NCBI GenBank assembly: GCA_033964015.1
Contig: CM066915.1
Location: 5,753,575-5,817,574, forward strand
DNA: 64,000 bases
From: Scolanthus callimorphus
Lineage: Eukaryota; Cnidaria; Anthozoa; Actiniaria; Edwardsiidae
Direction: 5' to 3'
Part shown: piece by piece, positions 39,101 to 51,100 of the stretch
Position numbering within the stretch: position 1 is the stretch's first letter
Layout: every line of letters starts with the position of its first letter
Translations under genes and position numbers: made by a program
Notes under the pieces: model-generated
Seen by the model: the letters and a program-made list of their open reading frames with translations, nothing else
Told to the model about the DNA's origin: nothing
The model's database searches: none

Positions 39101-42100
39101 AATTCAGCTTTAATTCATAAAGCAAGTTAAACATCATGAGCCATAATAAGGCAGGCAGTGGAGCGTATTTATTTCAAAACTATTTTCAAGCGTTACTCTG
39201 CCAGTTTTGTGGATAACTCTCTAAACGTTCGTACAAGACATGTAACATTTGTGAAGCTTTAAGCGACGTTAAAATTCGATAAAGCATGATAACGCTATAT
39301 GCGTGTAGAGTTAGGCTGAATGTAAGGCCACTGTTTTCAGTGTGAAGTTCAGTCTAGTGTAGGGTCGGATTAAAAGAATCCAACATTTAATATAGAGTTA
39401 CGGTAGAAACCCGCTGTAAAGAACCTAGGAATTTAAGAACCTGTTGGCAGAAATTCGCCATTTTAATACTCCAAAAAATGAGAACCTGTTTAGCCAAGCA
39501 AATTCAAACAGGTTCTTATATGCAGGGTTACAATACATTTCATGTAGATGACAAAATTGATATACCAAAAACACATAGTTATATGTATATGCAATGTTCT
39601 ACTGTTTTTCATTTTTTTCCTTAATTTTATTTACTTGTTTAAGAATTCAAAAATGCTTATGAATGACAAAACTGGTAATCAATAATTATGTATTTTCCAT
39701 AGAAATTAAGAACCTTATTAAGAACCTACTTAAGAGCCCAAACTGCCAATAAGTACCTCGAAATAATTATAAGAACCTGTTTTAGCAAACCTTGAAAAAT
39801 GGAGGTTCTTACACACGGGTTTTTACTGTACTACCTATTTTCAGCTATTTTGTACCAAACACGCCATGTCAACATTCTTATTTTATCAAAATCGATTGGG
39901 GGTTTTCATAATATGTCTATGTAGCCATAAGCTGCCAATTGGACATAAAATTTGTTGTGTTTAAGTTTTTTCTAGTTTTTTTTTTCATGTTCTTATTTTC
40001 CCTTCTTTTTCGGTATTTATTTGTGTGTACTCTTATATTTATTTATTTATTTATTTATTTATTTCAAGGTTACATTTTTTTATTTATTCCAAGGTTACAT
40101 TTTTTTAGTGCTAACCATTTTGTATGACAGGTTTAATCGCCATGGTGACAAAATAGTTTTCCTGGATTAATTTAATCCCTGGAATTTATTTGTTTGAATG
40201 ACACTCAAATAGAGCCACCCTATAATCTTGTTGTGTTTCTTAGTTACTGTTGTTATTTTGAAGACTCTGTGTCCGACTGGCATGTCAAATGCTCTGTTTG
40301 TTTAGTTGGTTATTGAAAACTACAGAAACTATCAGGTAGCTCACCATTTTCAATGACGAATAAACAATTAGATGAGAGGCGGATCGATCGAAATTCTTGA
40401 AGGTTTAGACTTCCCTTCTTTGACCTTTTCATATGTTTTATGTGGGGGTACTAAATTAGGTATCATGCAAGTTTTACACGCGAAACAAGAGTTGACAATA
40501 AGGGAAACAATTAGAGTTGACAATAAAAAATCACTTGCCGGTTAGCCTTGTTATGGTTTAGCGTGCGACACATAAGGGATTATAAGATACTAGATGAAAG
40601 CCTATTGTTTCCCATTGTTGAAGACTGACCCCCAAACATCAGACTTTAATCTTGTATCTTTATCCCTTTTTCTGACAACTATGATCGCTGTGCCATTTTT
40701 CCTTGGAAAATGTATATGGATCATTGGAAAATGCGCAGTGGTTATTTTAGCGGTTTATTCTCCATTTGTTATGGCGTTTTCATATCCACGTTGGTATTCT
40801 GTCCAGGGTTCTCGTTCTGCTGCTCCTAAGTTAGCCAATCATTATTTGTTGGGGCTAGTGGTTACATTGACCGATTAAATAATTCCAACTTGGATTAAGC
40901 CTGTACATTATTCGGAGATTTAGAGAGGAGCTCAAAACAGATACTCACTATACTCCGTTTAGTAAAAAGTAGCGTTTTTAACCCCCAGCTTTTGCGCATG
41001 TGCCGGTGACACTGAAATATGAAGCAGGCAGCATCTTTTTCAAACCCAACTGGGGGGTTAATTAGATCATCGACAGTGAATTAATACACTTTTTGCACCC
41101 TAGCTTTGCATGCTAAAAGATCCTTTTGCAGGGTAGGTTTTACATGTAAAATTAGCTCAAGAAGTAGCACTCCTTTTTTCAGTTTGGCACAGTTTTTTCG
41201 AAGGTATAAACCTCCCACATTTATCAATTTAGCGGCCACCTGAGGTATAAATATTGGCAAGGAATTCTTAAAGTTTGAGTAAATCTATTTCTCGAGTCCT
41301 GTTTTGATTTTTCGTTCGTTCCTGGGCAGCGTATAGGTTTGTTTGCACGACACCAAGGACACAAAGTGCAAGCATCGTTCCCCCCCCCCCCAAAAAAAAA
41401 AACCTTGTTGGTTGTTTCCAATGGTAAACTTTTGGAGCCCTGAGGAACCTTCTTCTCTTCGAAGAGGGCCTTTTCCTGGCTCATGTTCTTGTCACATTTG
41501 CACGACGTGCCCATATTGTAGGGGTCCATTTTATAGGGGGTCCATTTTATAGGGGGTCCATGGACCGGGGTCCACAAGAGGTCCATGGACCGGGGACCAC
41601 AAGGGGTCCATGGACCGGGGGTCAGTGTTTTGTGGAAACCCGTGTCAGAAGGAAATGTGGAAATGTATAAATTTTGCTCAACATAGATGTTAATTTTGCT
41701 CAACATAGACCCAATTCATAGTCTATAGTTAAAAAATATTGCTTGAAGTTTTGACAGGCCCCTGAAATAATTTCATAACAATGGTAATCATCAGGCACTC
41801 CTATCATTTTTTACATAATAATAAACAAATATTGCCTTCCAATAGAAGACAACTTTGTGAAGGTCCCTAAAATGCTCTTGATCATCTGCATCCGGCACCG
41901 CGGAAATATTATTCATTCAGCATATTTTCATTCTTCTGATTGGCATTCTGTCACGACGTTGTCTGGTTATAGTTAGGAGAAAAACCATTTGACTGCACTA
42001 GGCAAGAGTTTCATTGGCCAGCTCAGATAGTTTGATTGGCAGAACAGGAAAGCCAAAAACAAAGTGATGTTTTGAAAATGCGGGTCACGATGCAACGGTT

Positions 42101-45100
42101 TTAGCTGTAATTTTGAATGAACAACAATAAATTGAAAGTTTGAATGAATAAGAAAACAATCAATGAGTTCAGCTTTGCATGATATGGATAATATAATAAC
42201 ATCTCGGGGGTGTTATCCACATCAGCCTTTGCCCCAATGGATAAAACCCCCTCCATCTGAATAATTATCCATATATATTAATTAGTATAAACCAACTAAT
42301 GGTCTATTACAAATCCTGCATGTTGATTGGCTAAGCTACTAATGGTCTATTAGTGATAGACCGTACCTGGCAAAACCACCACCTTTCTTTGCAAGATTTT
42401 TTCAAATAAAATGATGGCATTAATTGCCAAAACCGACCAACTAGTTGGTTTATACTTAAACAATTAGACCTCTCATCCTCATGTGCTATGATATCAATAG
42501 TCCATTCGGCCTTCAGCCTCATGTTCTATTCATCATAGCAAAATCGGCCTTGAGGTCTAATTGTTAATTATTGCTAAGCATAGTGGTTACATCCAATCAC
42601 CTTTTACAAAGTTTATTGTTTATGGTTGATTTGCCATGGTAAATAAGAGTGCAGACAATGTTGCTTGCATCAGCATGCGGACAACGCTTCTAAACCAACG
42701 GAAAACAATTCCAATCCACGTGCAATTCCCAACGGAAAATGCCTATTTGAGCAAAATATTGAATTTTTTCATGGTAAAAAACACGCCTGCGGCTCGTGCG
42801 TCCACAACATTTTGACAACAATAATGACATAAAGCATGGTAAATAAGAGTCCAGACAACGCTGAACCTCTTTCGATTTGTTAAGTATTTTCATTATTATT
42901 GAAAAAAATAAATAGTGATAGGAGTGCCTGATACAGGCATAAGATAATTGTGTTTGATAGAATTCATTAATACCGTACTTGATTTGATATTTGTGGCTCT
43001 TACAAAAACAATGGTACTCCAGTATATTCAGCTACTAAAATACCTGTAAGTATCCATAGCCATGCTTGATTTACATAGGACTGGTTAATAAAAGATCTGT
43101 CTTCAAGGCTCATCAGACTTATTGGCTATTTTCTTTAAATTTCAGTGACAACAGCAGCCAGAGGTGGCTTTTGGACAGACCATACCATGACACAAGTAAA
43201 ACATAATTAGAGCAGTTTCCACATAACTGCCATGAGTAATTATAAATAACTTGGTAATTGAGATTGGTTTGGGCTGTGATTGGTTAAGAGCATGGTCTTT
43301 GATCCTTAAGCCAATCAGATCGTGTAGAGAACATAATTACACAATTACTTCTAATGAAATCACTCACAAAAGGGAGAGATTGTGAATCACCTTGCTCTCT
43401 GATTGGTTTTAATTAAAATTGTCAAATTTCTATTGCATTTGATAGGATAGTGAATTACTCATGGATTGCTTTCACGGCAGTTATGTGAAAGCTGCTATAC
43501 AGTGTATTTTTACTATAAATACTTGTCAATAGAATCGGTTAGAGAGCATAAGGCTAAATGATGCAAATGTTGCAAACTACTTTGGAGAAGACATCCTCCC
43601 TTCTAGTGTCCTCTGTTTTAAAAAAAAAATTGGCAGCGAAACTTGATATGCTACACCCAGGGGGGACTCTTCCATTTTTCGGGTGGGGTGCTCCTCAGGA
43701 ACTTTAAATTTCACCTCTAAAAGGTACCATACATGGCGTCGCTGAGTTGACTTTGGCTCTAAAAGGTGCCAGCAAGACATAATTTCCCTCATAACTTTCT
43801 TTCATATTTAATCCAAGGAAAATAGGTCTGAAATTGAGGCTACCAACAAGTTTAATTGATTGATTTGCTAGAATGGACCTCTAACAGGTACCTATCTGGA
43901 AAAAAGTTTTCAAATTTATCCCCTAAAAGGTACCAGAAGCCTGATTTCAAACCCTAGAAGGTACAACGTCACCCGCACCCCAAAAATAGGGAGTCCCCCC
44001 CTGGGATGCTATGCTATGGCCTGTGATTCTTATTGTGTTTCTATTGTATTGTTGGTATTAATTATTCATGCATATTTTAAGCATGAAATATAAACTTCTT
44101 GTCTTACTCGGTGTATAATAGGTTTGTTATTAAGTATGTTCTGCACAATCTTGCATCAGGGGGGGGGGGGGGGGGGGGGGGGGTAGGGGGTGATGGTAAC
44201 CAGTTGGTCCAGTTGGTCTCAATCAAAGCAGAAGTTTGCTAATTGTGTAAAAGGGTCTAAAATAAACTGTCTTTATCGCTGAGTACAGGCCGTACTGTAA
44301 TACATACCCTATCAGCAACAAAAAACTATACCTTACGGACCTCCTACCTGTTACCTATCCTCCTTGTGCCTATGTCAGACCTCAGGAGCCCCAAAAACAT
44401 ACCACTCTAGCATACCCAACTACCATATGCGAGGGAGTGCCCCACCCCATGCTATTTGGGCAGTCGCACCTCCCGGTTGAAGTAGAGCTTAGAATTCGAG
44501 GGTGGACATCCTTAAATATGAAATTCCAGGGTGGGTGAGTGCAATTCCCAGAGTGGTCATGAGAAAATCACTGGAACTCCAAGGGTGGGTGGTTCAAATT
44601 AAAAAAATCCAGGGTGGGTAGTTGTGACTGAGGTCCTCAACAGGTGAGGACTGCCCATTCCTTCATACCCAAGAAATAAATTTGACTGTTCAAGTTTTAG
44701 CTCACACAATCCTGGTCTAAATTACATGTACGTTTTGCGCTTGATATCTTATTGTAGGATCCCAGATTTTGGAATGACACATTAATTTTTATGGTTTCAA
44801 CAAGAAAAAATGTCAAATAACGTATTGTACTTTGAAAACATATGTAACCAGGAGCTCCGCTTTTAGCCAGTGGCTAAATCTATATATTAGGTCAATTTGT
44901 ATAGCCAAAAACATTTTCTGGTCTGGTCATTTGCCATTTTCTGGTGATATTCTAATTATGTATGCGGGTGAGAGGCTATAGTCTCGAAAAGGTCTGACAG
45001 ACAAAGATTTGGCAAAACTTACATATTCGGTGAGCCTGGCGTGCTCTTGCTTGCCCTCGGTGACCTTTTTAGACATGGACGCCATGTACTTGCCGTAATC

Positions 45101-48100
45101 AGACTTGAATTCATTAGACTCTTTGGTCACGTTATCCCTCTTGGATTGGAGGACTTGTCTGATGACAAATGGGAATATATTATGAGGTCAGCACTACAGA
45201 AAGTACAGCACTAACAGGTTTTCTCTCTCGCTAGCTCATTTAGGGTGTTGAAATTGTTGCGGTTTCGCGCGCGCTTGTTCTCGCTATAGTTCATTTCCAG
45301 AACTTTTCTTCGCAGCTCGGGTAGGATGTGAGGGATCGCGCGTGTTTACTAAGATATGTCTCATTTGCGCTTGTCGCGCACGCTTGCTCGGATGCCTGTC
45401 TCATGTTGGCCTGTGACGCGCGCTGGTTGAGGTCTGTCGCACTTTTGCCATTGTCGTGCGTGCTGGTTGAGGCCCGACTCATTTGCGCCATTGTGCGCGC
45501 TTGTTGAGGCCGTGTTACTTGCACTTGTCGTGCGCGCTTGTTGAGATCTGTCTTATTTTTGCCATTGTTGTGCGCGCTTGTTGAGGCCTTGTCATTTTCG
45601 CTTGTGACGCGCGCTTGTTGAGGTCTCTCATTTGCGCTTGTCGTGCGTGCTTGTTGAAGTCTGTCTCATTTGTGTTTATCGCGCGCCCTTGTTGAGGTCT
45701 ATCATTTTCGCTTTTGACGCGCGCTTGTTGAAGTCTGTCTCATTTTCGCTTGTGACGCGCGCTTGTTGAGGTCTGTCTCATTTGCGCTTATGACGCGCGC
45801 TTGTTGAGGTCTGTCTCATTTTTGCTTATGACGCGCGCTTGTTGAGGTCTGTCTCATTTTCGCTTATGACGCGCGCTTGTTGAGGTCTGTCTCATTTTCG
45901 CTTGTGACGCGCGCTTGTTGAGGTCTCTCTCATTTTCGCTTGTGACGCGCGCTTGTTGAGGTCTCTCTCATTTTCGCTTGTGACGCGCGCTTGTTGAGGT
46001 CTCTCTCATTTTCGCTTGTGACGCGCGCTTGTTGAGGTCTCTCTCATTTTCGCTTGTGACGCGCGCTTGTTGAGGTCTCTCTCATTTGCGCTTGTGACGC
46101 GCGCTTGTTGAGGTCTGTCTCATTTTCGCTTGTGACGCGCGCTTGTTGAGGTCTCTCTCATTTGCGCTTGTGACGCGCGCTTGTTGAGGTCTGTCTCATT
46201 TGCGCTTATGACGCGCGCTTGTTGAGGTCTGTCTCATTTTCGCTTGTGACGCGCGCTTGTTGAGGTCTGTCTCATTTTCGCTTGTGACGCGCGCTTGTTG
46301 AGGTCTGTCTCATTTTCGCTTGTGACGCGCGCTTGTTGAGGTCTGTCTCATTTTCGCTTGTGACGCGCGCTTGTTGAGGTCTGTCTCATTTTCGCTTGTG
46401 ACGCGCGCTTGTTGAGGTCTCTCTCATTTGTGCTTATGACGCGCGCTTGTTGAGGTCTGTCTCATTTTCGCTTGTGACGCGCGCTTTTTGAGGTCTGGCT
46501 CATTTGCGCTTATGACGCGCGCTTTTTGAGGCCTGGCTCATTTGCGCTTATGACACGCACTTGTTGAGGTCTCTCATTTGTGCTTATGACGCGCGCTTGT
46601 TGAGGTCTGTCTTGTTTTCGCTTGTGACGCGCGCTTTTTGAGGTCTGGCTCATTTCGCTTGTGACGCGCGCTTGTTGAGGTCTCTCTCATTTGCGCTTAT
46701 GACGCGCGCTTGTTGAGGTCTCTCTCATTTTCGCTTGTGACGCGAACTTGTTGAGGTCTGTCTCATTTTCGCTTGGGAATAAATTTGTATTTCCGCGCTG
46801 GAAAAATTATCCCCTGGAAACAAGAACTTAGAGTGATACTAAGTTAAGTACGGCACTGGTCAATGCAATGCAATGCAACACTGCACAATACACTTATTAA
46901 CATAACGTAACGTAACAATACAACACAAGCAACGCAAATATACACGACATAATACAATACATCCACAACACAATGCACCAAACATAACGTAACGTAACAA
47001 TACAACGCAAGCAACGCAAAAATACGACACAACATAACACATCCACACAAGGTGACGCAAAACAACACGATACATCATAACACATTCAAAATATAATACA
47101 ACACGTAACACAACACAACACAACACGCTAAAGAAACCTAATGCAACTAATGTGTACCTGTCTTTTCGTTCAGAATTCAAAGAAGTCCTGGATTCCTCTA
47201 TTTGCTTGTTGTACACCTCTATCGCCGCTCTAAAACGGACGAGAGAAGAAGTATACATTGGAAAAAGATGATTCAACAAGATACAAAGTGAAAAACTGGC
47301 GATGAAATACGCGGGCGAAAATGTAACGCGTGTAAAGATGCGAAATTGTTTTAGTATAAACCAACTAATGGTCTATTACAAATCCTGCATTCTGATTGGC
47401 TGAGCTACTAATGGTCTATTAGTGATAGACCGTGCCTGGCAAAACCACCACCTTTCTTTGCAAGAAAACTTGATTTTTTCAATATAAAATAATGGCATTC
47501 ACTGACAAAACCGACCAACTAGTTGGTTTATACTAAAACAATTAGACCTCTCGTCCTCATGTGCTATGATATCAATAGACCATTCGGCCTTCGGCCTCAT
47601 GGTCTATTCATCATAGCACATTCGGCCTCGAGGTCTAATTGTTAAATAGACGAGTAAGCTAAAATTTGAACCCAGCACTTGAAAGAGTTCCCTAAAAACT
47701 GGCAAGTTTGAGAGCAATTGGTTTATAACTTGCAAAGATATAGCCATGTAAACAAACGCATTTGTTAACAGAGATTGTATGCGAAAGGAATATCTTACTG
47801 ATGACTTTCTTTGAGCTGTTCGATCTCTGATTCCAGTTCGACGTTTTCCCGCTTGATTCTCGCGCATTCAGAATTCTTCAGGTTGAGACCTTCTTTACAT
47901 CGAGCCAGACTAGCAAGAAAAAAAAAAGACAAAAGGCGAAATATAAGTTTGGTACTTTTGCTAAAGACGAAGGATAAATCAAATTGAGATCGCCTTTTTA
48001 GTTACCGCCTTTCATAGTCTCGGACAATTTCGGCATCTTTCTCTTTGACATCCACGGATACCGCAAGATCTGTATAATGAACAAATTCACATTCAGGGTT

Positions 48101-51100
48101 CCCACGTTTTTTTAGGCTCTCAAAATCTCATTTAAGAGTTATCAGTGGATAAACGCTTATCCAGCGGATAAATCCTGAACAACACCTATACAACAGATAA
48201 CTTTTATCGGTGGATAACTTTATCCAACCTTTCAGGAACCGGCCCCAGGACTTTCCGAGAAAGTTGAATGACGTTTCGTAATGAAAAATGCGCACGTTTT
48301 TCCTGCAACATGGGTATACTTTGCACGTTGATAGTTATTATTCAGGTTCCTTTATTTTACAATAGTACACACTCAACATCTTGCAAATATTTCTTCAGGA
48401 AAATATTCCCATGACTTTGATGGGTTTTGGAAACATTCCATGACTTTCCAGGCCTGGGAAAGTACGTTTTTAAAATCCATGACTTTCCCTACCTCGTACC
48501 CAGGCGCGTTTAGCGATTTTGGACGCGAGAGCGACTGGGAGCGAGCTAGCGCGAAAAACGTCCCCGTGGTCCTTTGCGACAGCGCCCGAGCCTTCCCATG
48601 ATGCATTGCGCGCCTCGAGATTTTACCTTTTTGCCCTTTTTTGACACAACTGAGACGCCTGGGTACGCGGCAGTGACTTTCCAGGTTTTTTAAGGACCCG
48701 TAGGAACCATATCATTTACTAGGGGCAGGTAGTTTATGAGGTGCGGACGTATTTTTTTTCAAGTCGCGCACGACTTACACTCAGGCGTTTCAATAGAAGT
48801 CGGCTACCGGTGGTGAACCGCCGTCTACTTCACTGCTGACCGCCGGCAACTTTCGTGGGCTGTTTCACTGATCAGTTTCAAATAATGGCCGCTTCTCATT
48901 TGCATAAGGCATTAAAAAATTAAAGCTATTGGAGATTTGGAAAGAAAATTATCAAAAGCTATTTAGCACTTGATGACTTCTAAAAAATGTGTTGAGTGTG
49001 AATAATGGATGAATTATACGCATTTGAAGTAGTCAAATACAACAAAATGAGGCTGGAAAGGCTTCTAGTGAAAATTCAATACAAAACTCTGTATGTTTAG
49101 CTCCTATAATTCTGTCAATATTTAATCAAATGGTACGACATTTTCAAAACATTTTGTAGTCTGAAGTTATTTCTTGAAGAGCATGATTTTGACTGAAATA
49201 ATTTTAGTCTCTTTTATTTTTATCTGGAAAGACTGAATTATGAATTCGGTGTGTAGAATACCTGAATATGCTAATTATCTTGCCCTCAAAATGCAGAAAA
49301 ACGCCCTTTCTGCTACCGAAATTTCAAAATTTATCGGGTGCATGCCCCCGTATCCTCCTTTAAGGCTCAGGCGTTACACACTTCGTATGGGACCCCCAAA
49401 CCCAGCCGCCTACTTCCAAACGTAGCCTGCTACTTCAAAATGAAACCCCAGCTGACACCCACATCTTTTGCGCGAAAAAAGGCGGTTCACAACTGCTACG
49501 ATACAATGTCACGTGGATTAGAATTAACATATAGCGGCAAAACATTACAATTTTAACAACTCACTTGGTAAAGTCGAAAGTGTTTATTTGTGAAATGCTC
49601 CCCTCGATCTTTCTGTTTCCCGGCCAGTGTCGTTAAGAACTAATTGCCCTTTTTGTGTTGCTGTAGCTTTCTCTGCCGTAGTTGAAATAAGGTTTTTCTC
49701 TTTAGAACTAGAACAAAACTTAGTTTTGTGGCTTAAAACTCGTGTGACCGAGCGAGCGAGATTTCACTGCAGACGAAGTCAGGAAAACAACACTGCAAAC
49801 GCGTACATCCGGGACATTCGGTACATAACGTTTTCATATTTTCACTAGTGAAGATATGGAAAATACGAGTGTTTTAGTTTCCGGTAAAACACTGGCATCC
49901 ATATAATAAATTGTAATTTTTGTTTTATTATGATAACCATGATTTTACTATTGTTATTGTTTTAGTGTTTTTTTATTTTGTATTAAATTGTTATTATTGT
50001 TTTTAATGGATGTAAAGCGCCTAGAACATATAGTGGTTTGTCACCCCAAAGACTAAAGCCTACAGGCTGTCGGCGCTAAGCATTGTGGGTCATTCGTGCT
50101 TTGAGTTCGCAGAATTATGAAAGTCGCGGTCAGCCGGTCATGTCGGTCACGTTTTAAATGTGCTCCGTCTACTTGACCTTTTAAACCTCCAATTCTACTC
50201 ATGGCCATTCGAATCTCGCTCACCATCTTTGTGCTGTGTCTGGCCTTGTTTAGAGCCATCAATGGAACAAGGTTATGTCCAACAACGCCGAATCTTAAAG
50301 GATTTCCATCCAAGTTCAAGCATGGCTTTGAGGTCACTCAAGCAAACACGGTCGACGTTGCATTTGCATCTATTAAGTCAATGTCACGCTACCGTCACAC
50401 ACCACCATCAAGGTTAAATCTGAATAATTCGTCACGCGTCACGCAATTACTGTTGATAATTGCCTCCGACTGTTCGACAATGAACCCTGGCCCCGTCAAA
50501 TATCCGTGCGGCGCTTGCGGAAAGCCTACCAAGTCAAACCAAAAGGCAATATGCTGTGATGAGTGCGGACACTGGATGCATGCCAAATGTATTAGAGCGC
50601 CGGGCTTAGTAGAGCGCCGGGCTTATGTTCGGGAGGTTGGGAGTTCAAACCCTGGCCGGGCCAACACTCAGGGTCTTTTTTTAATAATTGAGGAGAAGGT
50701 GCTGCCTTTGCTCTAACATCTGCAAATGGTTAGACCTTCGCGTCTTCTCGGATAAGGACGTTAAACCGTAGGCCCCGTCTCTCACATACACTACACTAAC
50801 CAGAACCAGAGGGACGTTAAAGAACCACTAGGACCGTCGGAAGTTGCCCAACCTCAGTGTCACAGAACTCACACTACTAACACACACTCATGTTTATAAA
50901 GCTGGTTCTTATAGGATGAGTTATCCATTAATGTAAAGCGCTTTGAGCCGCGAGGATAAAAGCGCTATATAAGCACATTATTATATTATATATATTATAT
51001 ATGTATTTACATGTCTTGTGAATCGTACCAGAGATACGCCAACGACTCGAATTTAACATGGATCTGTAATATATGCGCTTTTCCAAACTTTTCTTCGGGA

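Noticed and set aside
40594..40878. 94-residue plus-strand frame with hydrophobic stretches
   Set aside because: No splice sites, motif or neighbouring exon; composition consistent with AT-rich noncoding sequence.
46860..47279. 139-residue minus-strand frame rich in Cys, Val and Leu
   Set aside because: Its right end covers real exon 16, but the rest is low-complexity ACAACAC repeat read in reverse.
50201..50240. Secretory signal peptide at the LINE start
   Set aside because: MAIRISLTIFVLCLALF is hydrophobic, but it belongs to a retrotransposon ORF whose true start is uncertain.
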